From the NCBI RefSeq assembly GCF_018224955.1, contig NZ_JAGTUU010000001.1, positions 558,001 through 622,000 of the forward strand: a stretch of DNA of 64,000 nucleotides, read 5' to 3'. The notes beneath the pieces were generated by a model. The model was given only the letters and a program-made list of their open reading frames with translations. It made no database searches and was not told where the DNA came from. The position numbers and the translations under genes were made by a program. Positions within the stretch are counted from its first letter, which is position 1. Every line of letters starts with the position of its first letter. Shown piece by piece: positions 1 to 7,883 of the stretch. This DNA is from Thetidibacter halocola (GTDB taxonomy: Bacteria > Pseudomonadota > Alphaproteobacteria > Rhodobacterales > Rhodobacteraceae).

Positions 1-2
1 CG

Positions 3-1070
3 CGCCGCGATTCCGCCCACCAGAGCCAGGGTCGCCTGCCCAGCCCCGGCTGGCGGCCCGAGAACCGTTGGCAGGGGATGTTGCCGCGCGACGCGAACCC
101 GACCTTCATCCGCCCGGTCGGCGGGATCGTGGGCAACACCAACAACAAGGTGATCGACCGCCCCTTTCCGCTGCATGTCAGCTTTGACTGGGGCGACAGC
201 CAGCGGGTGCAACGCTGGCAGGCGCTGATGCAGGGCCGCGAGGTGCACACCCGCGAAAGCTTCATCGAGGCGCAGCTGGACACTGTCTCGCCCGCCGCGC
301 GCACGCTGCTGCCGCTGATCGGCCGCGACCTGTGGTTCACCGGAGAGGCCGCGCCCGGCGGCACGCCGGAACGCCAGCGCCAGCGCGCGCTGGCCCTGCT
401 GGCCGACTGGAACGGCGAGATGAACGAGCACATGCCCGAACCGCTGATCTATGCCGCCTGGCTGCGCGCCTTGCAGGACCGGTTGATCCGCGATGACCTG
501 GGCCCGCTGGCGGACGATTTCGACCATGTCGAGCCGCTGTTCGTCGAACGCGTGTTCCGCGACATCGACGGCGCCTCGGAATGGTGCGACATCAAGCGCT
601 CGGCGCGCGAGGAAACCTGTTCAGACATCTCGCGGCTGGCGCTGGACGACGCGCTGGTCTGGATCGGCGAGACCTATGGCACGGCGCTGGAATCGCTGCG
701 CTGGGGCGATGCGCACCAGGCGATGCACGATCATCCCGTGTTGGGCGAGGTCCCGCTGCTGCGGCATTTCGTGAACATCAGGCAGAGCACCTCGGGCGGG
801 GACCACACGCTGCAGCGCGGGCGGACGTCGGGGCGCGACCCGCACCCGTTCCGAAACGTGCACGCAGCGGGCTATCGCGGGGTCTATGATTTCGCTGACC
901 CGGATTCGTCGGTCTTCATCAATGCGACCGGGCAATCGGGACATTTCCTGTCGCGCCATTACGACGACCTCGGGCAGTTGTGGCGGCGCGGCGAATACAT
1001 CCCGATGTCGCTGGACGTGGACCTGGCGCGCGCTGCCTCGGTCGGGGTCACGCGTCTGGTCAAGCCCTGA
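3..1070 (+). CDS. Penicillin acylase family protein, 3' part (start outside window)
   Basis: The reading frame is open from base 3, so the window holds only the last 355 or so codons. The protein resembles the beta-subunit part of penicillin/acyl-homoserine-lactone acylases, Ntn-hydrolases that cut amide bonds and are normally exported to the periplasm and self-processed. Visible family features are the WQGMLPRD stretch, the GIVGNTNNK segment (the Asn-Asn region supplies an oxyanion-hole residue in this family) and the C-terminal FVNIRQSTSGGDHT and INATGQSGHFLSRHYDD blocks that close the acylase fold. The catalytic N-terminal Ser of the beta chain should lie upstream of the window. The physiological substrate cannot be told. 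It is followed by an intergenic repeat and converges on hflX. Confidence 0.85.
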   Translation, partial: RRDSAHQSQGRLPSPGWRPENRWQGMLPRDANPTFIRPVGGIVGNTNNKVIDRPFPLHVSFDWGDSQRVQRWQALMQGREVHTRESFIEAQLDTVSPAARTLLPLIGRDLWFTGEAAPGGTPERQRQRALALLADWNGEMNEHMPEPLIYAAWLRALQDRLIRDDLGPLADDFDHVEPLFVERVFRDIDGASEWCDIKRSAREETCSDISRLALDDALVWIGETYGTALESLRWGDAHQAMHDHPVLGEVPLLRHFVNIRQSTSGGDHTLQRGRTSGRDPHPFRNVHAAGYRGVYDFADPDSSVFINATGQSGHFLSRHYDDLGQLWRRGEYIPMSLDVDLARAASVGVTRLVKP

Positions 1071-1077
1071 GGGCGGA

Positions 1078-1133
1078 GGGGGCTCTGCCCCCGCGCCTTC
1101 GGCGCCCCCCGGAGTTTATCGGGCAAGATGAAG
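1078..1133 (+). repeat. Intergenic structured repeat, copy A
   Basis: It begins with the self-complementary GGGGGCTCTGCCCCC, continues with a GC-rich hairpin (GCGCC-TTC-GGCGC) and ends with CCGGAGTTTATCGGGC followed by AAGATGAAG. Three related copies occur at 47647-47706, 51963-52019 and 52045-52103. It sits between the convergent 3' ends of the acylase gene and hflX and may act as a terminator or mRNA 3'-end element. Confidence 0.8.
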
Positions 1134-1135
1134 GG

Positions 1136-2410
1136 TCAGAGCGTCTCGAACCGTGCCCGGTCGCGTGCTGACCATTCGACGGTCAGACGATAGCCGTCCT
1201 CGGTCTGGCTCTCGTCCTTGACGAGGCCTTTCTCGAACAGCCAGGCGCGGCGGCGACCGGCGTCGAAGGGCAGATCGATCACCTCCTGCCGGGTCTGTTC
1301 GCCCAGAATGTCGGTGACGGTCTGCAGGAAGGCATCCAGCCCCTCGCCGGTCAGCGCCGAGACGGCGAAGACGCCCGCATCGCGCATGGCGCGGATGCGC
1401 ACGGCCTCGGACTCTTCCGGCGGCAGGCGGTCGAGCTTGTTCCAGAGTTCGATCTGCGGCGTCTCTTCATCGACACCCAGGCTGTCGAGAATGTCGCGCA
1501 CGTCGCGCGCCTGTTCCTCGGTCTCGGGATGCGAGATGTCGCGCACATGCACGATGACATCCGCCGCCAGCACCTCTTCGAGCGTGGCACGAAAGGCCGC
1601 GACCAGTTCGGTCGGCAGGTCGGAAATGAAGCCCACCGTGTCCGACAGGATCACGTCCGCCCCCGTGGGCAGACGCACCGCCCGCATCGTCGGGTCGAGC
1701 GTGGCGAACAACATGTCCTTGGCCATCACCTCGGCGCCGGTCAGCCGGTTGAACAGCGTCGACTTGCCCGCGTTGGTATAGCCCACAAGCGCCACGATCG
1801 GATAGGGCACCTTGGCGCGCGCCTTGCGGTGCAGTTCACGCGTCCTGACCACCTTGTCGAGCTGGCGGCGCAGCCGCACCAGCTGTTCGTCGATGGCGCG
1901 GCGGTCCGCCTCGATCTGCGTCTCGCCGGGGCCGCCGACAAAGCCCAGCCCGCCGCGCTGGCGTTCCAGGTGGGTCCACGCCCGCACCAGGCGCGTGCGC
2001 TGGTAGCTGAGATGCGCCATCTCGACCTGCAACACGCCCTCGCGCGTGGCGGCGCGGTCCGAGAAGATCTCCAGGATCAGGCCGGTGCGGTCGAGCAGCT
2101 TGACCTTCCATTCCTTCTCGAGGTTGCGCTGCTGCACCGGGGACACCGGCCCGTCGACCAGCACCAGTTCGACCTCGGCATCGTGGAATTTCTGTTTCAG
2201 CTCGGCGATCTTGCCCGAGCCGAAGAGCATCCCGGCATGGGGTTTCGGCAACGGCACGACAGTCTGGCCCACGACCTCGAGGTCGGGCAGCGCTGCGGCC
2301 AGCGCAACGGCTTCGGCCAGCCCCATCGCGGCGTCGCGACGATGGGGGTGCGATTTCATGTCAGGATGCAGCACCCACGCGCGGGTTGCCTGCGCGCCGT
2401 GTTCCTTCAA
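1136..2410 (-). CDS. hflX: GTPase HflX
   Basis: Ribosome-associated GTPase of the Obg-HflX superfamily; E. coli HflX splits stalled or heat-damaged 70S ribosomes. The 424-residue protein has the HflX N-terminal domain, the GGPGETQIE signature near residues 159-167, a G1 P-loop GYTNAGKST near 210-218, the G3 DTVGF and G4 NKLD motifs, and a short C-terminal domain. The start is inferred to be TTG at 2410: it overlaps the hfq stop as TTGA and gives the usual N-terminus (TRAWVLHPD close to the start), whereas the next in-frame Met would cut into conserved sequence. Its place after hfq matches the conserved hfq-hflX order of proteobacteria, and translation is probably coupled. Confidence 0.95.
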   Translation of the reverse strand: MKEHGAQATRAWVLHPDMKSHPHRRDAAMGLAEAVALAAALPDLEVVGQTVVPLPKPHAGMLFGSGKIAELKQKFHDAEVELVLVDGPVSPVQQRNLEKEWKVKLLDRTGLILEIFSDRAATREGVLQVEMAHLSYQRTRLVRAWTHLERQRGGLGFVGGPGETQIEADRRAIDEQLVRLRRQLDKVVRTRELHRKARAKVPYPIVALVGYTNAGKSTLFNRLTGAEVMAKDMLFATLDPTMRAVRLPTGADVILSDTVGFISDLPTELVAAFRATLEEVLAADVIVHVRDISHPETEEQARDVRDILDSLGVDEETPQIELWNKLDRLPPEESEAVRIRAMRDAGVFAVSALTGEGLDAFLQTVTDILGEQTRQEVIDLPFDAGRRRAWLFEKGLVKDESQTEDGYRLTVEWSARDRARFETL

Positions 2411-2646
2411 GCGCCCTCTTCGCCGTCATAAAGATTGATCGGCTGGCTTGGCATGATCGTGCTGATGGCGTGCTTGTAGACAAGCTGGGACTGCCCATCG
2501 CGACGCAGCAGCACGCAGAAATTGTCGAACCAGGTGATGACACCCTGCAGTTTCACACCGTTGATGAGAAAGACGGTGACGGGAACCTTGGTCTTGCGGA
2601 CATGATTCAGAAACGCGTCCTGAAGGTTCTGTCTGTCGGAAGCCAT
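2407..2646 (-). CDS. hfq: RNA chaperone Hfq
   Basis: Sm-like hexameric RNA chaperone that pairs small RNAs with mRNAs; in Rhodobacteraceae it also influences nitrogen fixation and stress genes. The 79-residue product has Sm1 ([15 protein letters not shown]) and Sm2 ([10 protein letters not shown], with Ile where Val is commoner in the YKHA-ST-V motif). The tail after the Sm fold is very short, about 10 residues, as in other alphaproteobacterial Hfq. I take MASDRQ at 2646 as the start because AAAGGCAA precedes it and a longer frame would add only non-conserved residues. About 220 bases without a gene separate it from trkH, so it probably has its own promoter there. Confidence 0.97.
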   Translation of the reverse strand: MASDRQNLQDAFLNHVRKTKVPVTVFLINGVKLQGVITWFDNFCVLLRRDGQSQLVYKHAISTIMPSQPINLYDGEEGA

Positions 2647-2869
2647 TGAATTGCCTTTGTTCTTATCTTGCACCGACTGGCGGCACGCCCTCGTTCAGGC
2701 AGAGTATGAAACGGCGCGCCGGCGGATTCCAGAGCCTTTTTCGCACTGGGCCCGGGTTCGGCCGTTCTCTCCCCTGCCTTGGTGATACGCGGGTTCGCCC
2801 TTGCCTTGCAACCCGCACCAAAGGTTAATTTTCAGGCATAAGGCGAAAGTCGCAGCGGCGCACACGCGA

Positions 2870-4384
2870 TCAGTCGCGCCAGATGTCGGGGTTGAGCATG
2901 ACGACGATGGCCAGCAGTTCCAGCCGGCCCAGCACCATGCCGGCACAGATCAGCACCTTGGCCGCCACCGGAAGACCCAGCAGCGCGATGGGCTCTGCCG
3001 CCGCCACGGCGGTCAGCGGCCCGGTGTTGGACAGCGTGGCGATGGTCAGAACCATGGATTGTTCAAAGGCGATGCCCGCCAGCCCCAAAAGGATCGACAG
3101 CGCCGCCAGCGTCACCGCCACCATCATGAAGACGACCCAGGCGATGAAGCCGCCCTCGCGCCGGATGCGGCGGCTGACCAGGTTCGCGCGGCCCACCGAG
3201 TGCGGATAGACCAGCCGCTCGATCTCGCGTGCGCCGTTGAGATAGAGCGCGTAGACCCGCATCAGCTTGACCCCGCCGGCGGTGGTGGCGACCCCGCCGC
3301 CGATCAGCGCGAGGCCCATGAGGATGATCCCGGGTGTCGCCAGGCCCGACCAGTCACGCGCCGTGACCCATTCGGTGCTGACGAACCCGGTGGTCGACAG
3401 GAAGGACAACGCGGTGAACAGCGCGCCCCAGAAGGCGCGCAGCCCCGCCATGAGGTTCTGTTCGTCGCCGATCTCGAGCGCGGCGATCCAGTGGCGGACG
3501 AACAGCATCACCGGCACCGCCGCGACGATCAGGATGCCCAGCCGGAATTCCGGGTCGAACCATAGGCCCGGCCCCTTGCCTGGCGTTGTGTCGCTGGAAA
3601 ACGTCTGGCGCGACAGGGCGAACAGCAGGAAGGCAAAGACGATCATCTCGCCCGGCAGGCCGCTGGGTGAGGCCGCCTGCAAGGGCAGCGGCGAGATGCC
3701 CGAGGTCGCCATGGTCGACATGGCGTGGATCACCGCCACCAGCGGCGGGTCGCCCGCAACCAGCAGCATGACGCAGAGCGCGCCCGTCAGGCCCACGTAG
3801 ACCGGGGTCAGCCCGGTGATGCTGCGCCACAGCCGCGCCGCGGGGTCGGTCTGGGTTCCGCCGGCGACACCCTCGGCCATCGACTGGCCGGGCTCGCCGC
3901 CCGCCGTCACCTCGAACCCGCCCAGCGTCAGCGGCGCCAGGATCGCGGCGGCCGAGACCCAGATCATCCAGCCGCCCATCCAGCCCACCATGCCGCGCCA
4001 CAGGTGCTCTGCCCCCGACAGGCGGGCGGGCTCGAACAGCGGCAGGCCCGTGGTGGTCAGCGCCGAGAGCATCTCCATGTAGGCGGACAGGAAGGCGGTG
4101 GTGCGCAGCGCCTCGAAGAACGGCACCGCGAGGAACAGCGGCAGCAGCACGAAGGCCGCCAGCAGCGCCAGCAATTGCCGCAGCGCGTTGCGGTTGTGGC
4201 GACGGTTGCCCAGCGCGACACCCACAAGGGCGGTCACGACAAGCCCCAGCAGCGCCGAGTAGAAGAAGGACCGCGCATCGTGGTGCTCGCCCACCGCCAG
4301 CGCATAGACCGCCGGCGGCAGCATCGCGACCGAGAACAGCCCGGTGAGCAGCAGCAGAAGCGGAAGGCGGTGAATCGCGCCCAT
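2870..4384 (-). CDS. trkH: Potassium uptake protein TrkH (membrane channel subunit)
   Basis: Integral inner-membrane, ion-conducting subunit of the Trk potassium system, which works as a dimer gated by the cytosolic TrkA ring. At 504 residues it has the family's usual size. Many hydrophobic segments with the four-repeat TrkH/KtrB pattern are visible, including the filter-type stretches TTTGLPLFEP, ATSGISPLPL, STTGFVSTEW and SNTGPLTAVA, one per repeat. It starts 3 bases after the trkA stop, so the two are co-transcribed as the end of the nifR3-ntr block. Having trkA and trkH joined to ntrYX is a typical alphaproteobacterial arrangement. Confidence 0.95.
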   Translation of the reverse strand: MGAIHRLPLLLLLTGLFSVAMLPPAVYALAVGEHHDARSFFYSALLGLVVTALVGVALGNRRHNRNALRQLLALLAAFVLLPLFLAVPFFEALRTTAFLSAYMEMLSALTTTGLPLFEPARLSGAEHLWRGMVGWMGGWMIWVSAAAILAPLTLGGFEVTAGGEPGQSMAEGVAGGTQTDPAARLWRSITGLTPVYVGLTGALCVMLLVAGDPPLVAVIHAMSTMATSGISPLPLQAASPSGLPGEMIVFAFLLFALSRQTFSSDTTPGKGPGLWFDPEFRLGILIVAAVPVMLFVRHWIAALEIGDEQNLMAGLRAFWGALFTALSFLSTTGFVSTEWVTARDWSGLATPGIILMGLALIGGGVATTAGGVKLMRVYALYLNGAREIERLVYPHSVGRANLVSRRIRREGGFIAWVVFMMVAVTLAALSILLGLAGIAFEQSMVLTIATLSNTGPLTAVAAAEPIALLGLPVAAKVLICAGMVLGRLELLAIVVMLNPDIWRD

Positions 4385-4387
4385 CGG

Positions 4388-5764
4388 TCAGAAGAAGTCG
4401 ATCGAGACCTGGAGCAGGCGCTCGACCTCGGCCACGTCGCCCGCAAGCGAGAAGATGACGATCTGATCGCCCGCCTCGACCCGAAGCGCACCGGTTGGCT
4501 TGACCACCTTGCCGCCCTTGCGCAGCGCCCCGACCAGAACGCCTTCGGGAAAGTCGATCTCGCGGATCAGGCGGCCCGCCATCGGCGAGGTCGACATGAC
4601 CTCGGCCTCAATCACCTCGGCCTCGGCGTCGCCGATGGAATAGACCGCGCGCACCTTGCCGTGCCGGATGTGGCGCAGGATCGAACTGACGGTCGTGGAC
4701 CGCGGGTTGATGTAGGCGTCGATGCCCAGCGGTTCCATCAGAGGCACCAGCGAGGGGTCATTGATCAGCGCGATGGCCATGGGACAGCCCGCCGCCTTGG
4801 CGCGGACCGCTGACAGCATGTTCACCTTGTCGTCGTCGGTGACGCAGAGCACCGCGTCGGCGCGGTCGATCCCCGCCTCGGCCAGCAGCGCCTGGTCCAG
4901 ACCGTCGCCATGCAGGACGATGGTGCGCTCCAGCGCCTCGGCGGCGCGCTCGGCGCTCTTGCGGTTGCGCTCGATGATGCGGGCACGGATGCGGTCACGG
5001 CTTTCTTCCAGCTTGCTCGCGACCATCAGGCCGACATTGCCGCCGCCGATGATCACGACGCGCTCCTGCTTGCGCACCTCCTTGCCGAAGATCTCCATCG
5101 TGCGGCGCACGTCCTCGGCATGGGCCATGACATAGCAGGCATCGCCGGCAAAAAGCTGGTCGTCGGCTTCGGGCGCAAAGAGCGTGCCTTCGCGCCGCAC
5201 GCCCACCACGACCGAGCGCAGGGTCGAGAACAGGTCGGTCAACTGCTTGAGCGGCGTGTTGACGATGGGGCAATCCTCGTCCAGCGTCAGGCCCAGCAGT
5301 TGCACGCCACCGTCGAGGAAGGTCTCGGTGTCAAAGGCGGCGGGCGCCGACAGGCGTTGCAGCGCTGCCTCGGCCACTTCCTTTTCGGGCGAGATCACCA
5401 CGTCGATCGGCAGGTGGTCACGGCGGTACAGATCGGAATAGATCGCCGTCTGGTAGGATTGCGCGCGCAAGCGCGCGATCTTGCGCGGCACCGAAAAGAC
5501 CGAATGCGCCACTTGGCAGGTGACCATGTTGACCTCGTCGGAATGGGTCGCGGCGATGATCATGTCGGCGTCGCGCGCGCCCGCCCGTTCCAGCACGTCC
5601 GGGTAAGAGGCAAAGCCCGCGATCCCCTGCACGTCCAGCGCGTCGGTCGCGCGGCGCACCAGGTCGGGGTTGTTGTCGACAACGGTGACGTCGTTGCGTT
5701 CGCCTGCCAGATGCCGCGCGATCTGCCAGCCGACCTGCCCGGCGCCGCAAATGATGACCTTCAT
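4388..5764 (-). CDS. trkA: Trk system potassium transporter TrkA (regulatory subunit)
   Basis: Cytosolic nucleotide-binding subunit that gates TrkH. The 458-residue product has the duplicated RCK plan: a first Rossmann motif GAGQVGWQIARHL near residues 6-18, a first RCK_C domain, a second Rossmann motif GGGNVGLMVASKLEE near 235, and a second RCK_C domain at the end. The start at MKVIICGAGQVG (5764) is chosen over an upstream in-frame ATG because TrkA proteins begin directly with the Rossmann strand and GGGGAAGGG precedes it. It lies 3 bases upstream of trkH. Confidence 0.96.
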   Translation of the reverse strand: MKVIICGAGQVGWQIARHLAGERNDVTVVDNNPDLVRRATDALDVQGIAGFASYPDVLERAGARDADMIIAATHSDEVNMVTCQVAHSVFSVPRKIARLRAQSYQTAIYSDLYRRDHLPIDVVISPEKEVAEAALQRLSAPAAFDTETFLDGGVQLLGLTLDEDCPIVNTPLKQLTDLFSTLRSVVVGVRREGTLFAPEADDQLFAGDACYVMAHAEDVRRTMEIFGKEVRKQERVVIIGGGNVGLMVASKLEESRDRIRARIIERNRKSAERAAEALERTIVLHGDGLDQALLAEAGIDRADAVLCVTDDDKVNMLSAVRAKAAGCPMAIALINDPSLVPLMEPLGIDAYINPRSTTVSSILRHIRHGKVRAVYSIGDAEAEVIEAEVMSTSPMAGRLIREIDFPEGVLVGALRKGGKVVKPTGALRVEAGDQIVIFSLAGDVAEVERLLQVSIDFF

Positions 5765-5845
5765 CGCCCTTCCCCAAGGTTGCGCCCTTGGCATGACACG
5801 GGGGCGCGGGGCGGTCAACGCCTGCCGCATCCCGCCCACGCGGCG

Positions 5846-6448
5846 TCACCGGGGCGTCAGCGCCTCTGCATGCCACTGGCGTTTCCAGGCGCGCACCGCC
5901 TCGCGCGCTTCCCAGACATAGCGGTCGTCCTGCAACACCGGCCCGAAATAGAGCCGCCCCTGCCCGATCCGCCAGGGATCGAGGATGATCCCCTGGTCCA
6001 TTGGCTGGCCGCGGGCGGTGGCGATCACCGTCGCATGTTCCAGCTGGATGTTGCGGGCGTTGGCGAGGGCGCGGTGTAGCTGCAAGGTCCGGAACCGTTC
6101 CGCCGTCAGCGCGATTTCCATCGCGTCGGCCCAGTCCTGGCAGACGCCCTTTTCGCGGATGCCATGCACGACCTTGAAGTTGTGGGCCAGCGGTGGATCG
6201 ACCACCTGCCATTCGCGGGCCCAGGCCAGCGGCTGCGTGACCGCGACATGCGCCGCGCGGGCCGCCTCGGCCGGGCTCACGCCGGGCGACAGGCCGCGCA
6301 GCGCGGCGGTCAGCGCGGCGATCTGCGCCTGCTGTTCCGCCTGCGAGGGGGCGGGCGGCACCAGCGCCGCGCCCTCGGGCAGGGGCGCGCAGCCCGCCAG
6401 CAGGCCCAGCCCCAGCCCTGCCAGCACCCTGCGCCGCGTCAGGCCCAC
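5846..6448 (-). CDS. Putative lipoprotein with transglutaminase-like Cys/His/Asp residues
   Basis: Uncharacterised gene between ntrX and trkA. The N-terminus, read from a GTG at 6448 (5 bases after the ntrX stop), is TRRRVLAGLGLGLLAGC: a twin-arginine-like basic start, a hydrophobic stretch and a lipobox ending in Cys, so a lipoprotein is likely. An upstream ATG at 6478 would overlap ntrX by 26 bases and add a charged tail before the signal. The mature part has GVCQDWADAME, then EHATVIA and LDPW, an order of Cys, His and Asp that resembles a transglutaminase/papain-like triad, but overall family membership is not certain. Its place in the block suggests envelope work coupled to NtrX or Trk. 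Confidence 0.7.
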   Translation of the reverse strand: MGLTRRRVLAGLGLGLLAGCAPLPEGAALVPPAPSQAEQQAQIAALTAALRGLSPGVSPAEAARAAHVAVTQPLAWAREWQVVDPPLAHNFKVVHGIREKGVCQDWADAMEIALTAERFRTLQLHRALANARNIQLEHATVIATARGQPMDQGIILDPWRIGQGRLYFGPVLQDDRYVWEAREAVRAWKRQWHAEALTPR

Positions 6449-6452
6449 GGCG

Positions 6453-7865
6453 TCAGCCCGCTTCGCGCACATCGTCATCCAGTTGCGCGATCCGGCCGCC
6501 GGATTTCTGTGCCGTCACGACGCCCAGCGACTTGAGCTTGCGGTGCAGGGCCGAGCGTTCCATGCCAACGAAATTCGCCGTCCTCGAGATGTTCCCGCCA
6601 AAGCGGTTGATCTGCGTCAGCAGGTATTCGCGTTCAAAGGCCTCGCGCGCCTCGCGCAGGGGCAGCGTGGCCAGCGTGCCCGACAGGATGACCCGATCCT
6701 CCTCGCCGTCGCCGCCGCCCTCCTGCGGCAGTTCGCGCGCCTCGATGGGGCCGCCGCCATCGCCCAGGATCAGCACCCGTTCCACCAGGTTCTTGAGCTG
6801 GCGCACGTTGCCCGGCCAGGCCATGGTCTGCATCAGGGCGACCGCCTCTTCGGTGATGTCGCGCAGCGGCAGGCCCTGGGCACGGTTGAACTCGCCGATG
6901 AAATGCCCGGCCAGAACGGGGATATCCTCGCGCCGCTCGGCCAGCGAGGGCACCGGGATCGGCACCACGTTCAGCCGGTGATACAGTTCTTCGCGGAATC
7001 GGCCGGCGGCGATCTCTGTCTTGAGGTCGCGGTTGGTGGACGAGATTACGCGCAGGTCAACGCGCACCTTGTCGGCGCCGCCCTGTCGGGTGAATTGCTG
7101 GTCGACGAGAACGCGCAGAATCTTGGATTGCGTGCCGACAGGCATGTCGGCCACCTCGTCGAAATAGATCACGCCGCCATGCGCCTGTTCCAGCAGCCCC
7201 GGCTCGACCCCGCGCTTGGAGGATTCGCGGCCGAACAGCATCGCTTCCATCATGTCCGGTTCGACCCCGGCGCAGTTGACGGTGACGAAGGGGCCGCTGG
7301 CCCGGTTCGAACGCGAGTGGATGTAGCGCGCCGCCACTTCCTTGCCGCAGCCGGCGGGGCCGGTCAGCATGACGCGGCCGTTCGACTTGGTCACCTTGTC
7401 GAGCTGGCCGATTAGCGCGCGGAAAGCCGGGCTTTCGCCGATCATCTCGGCGGAGCGCGTCTCGCCCCGCTTCAGCGTCGCATTCTCGCGACGCAGCCGC
7501 GAAGTCTCCATCGCGCGGCGGATCACCACCAGCAACTGGTCGATGTTGAAGGGCTTCTCGATGAAGTCATAGGCGCCCTGCTTGATCGCCGCGACTGCGA
7601 TCTCGATATTGCCGTGGCCCGAGATGATGACCACGGGGATGTCGGGATTGTCGCGCTTGACGGTCTTGAGAATGTCGATCCCGTCCATCTTGCTGTCCTT
7701 CAGCCAGATGTCGAGGATCAGCAGCGCCGGCGGTTCGGCGTTGATCGCGGCCATCGCCTCGGACGAGTTGCCGGCAAGCCGCGTGGTAAAGCCTTCGTCC
7801 TCCAGGATGTCCCCGATCAGTTCGCGGATGTCGCGTTCGTCGTCGACGATCAGAATGTCGCTCAT
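6453..7865 (-). CDS. ntrX: NtrX, response regulator of NtrYX lacking the GAFTGA loop
   Basis: DNA-binding response regulator paired with NtrY, linked in alphaproteobacteria to nitrogen/redox control and cell-envelope control. The 470 residues comprise a receiver domain (acidic pocket VDDE, phosphoacceptor Asp52 in LLILDIWL), an AAA+ domain with a modified Walker A (GPAGCGKE) and Walker B (GGVIYFDEVADMP), and a Fis-type helix-turn-helix near 425-450 (ISRTANFVGMERSALHRKL). The GAFTGA sigma-54 contact loop is absent: GRESSKRGVEPG stands between the expected flanks. So it should not act as a classical sigma-54 activator. It starts 18 bases after ntrY. Confidence 0.95.
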   Translation of the reverse strand: MSDILIVDDERDIRELIGDILEDEGFTTRLAGNSSEAMAAINAEPPALLILDIWLKDSKMDGIDILKTVKRDNPDIPVVIISGHGNIEIAVAAIKQGAYDFIEKPFNIDQLLVVIRRAMETSRLRRENATLKRGETRSAEMIGESPAFRALIGQLDKVTKSNGRVMLTGPAGCGKEVAARYIHSRSNRASGPFVTVNCAGVEPDMMEAMLFGRESSKRGVEPGLLEQAHGGVIYFDEVADMPVGTQSKILRVLVDQQFTRQGGADKVRVDLRVISSTNRDLKTEIAAGRFREELYHRLNVVPIPVPSLAERREDIPVLAGHFIGEFNRAQGLPLRDITEEAVALMQTMAWPGNVRQLKNLVERVLILGDGGGPIEARELPQEGGGDGEEDRVILSGTLATLPLREAREAFEREYLLTQINRFGGNISRTANFVGMERSALHRKLKSLGVVTAQKSGGRIAQLDDDVREAG

Positions 7866-7883
7866 GCGGATGCCCCTACCTGT

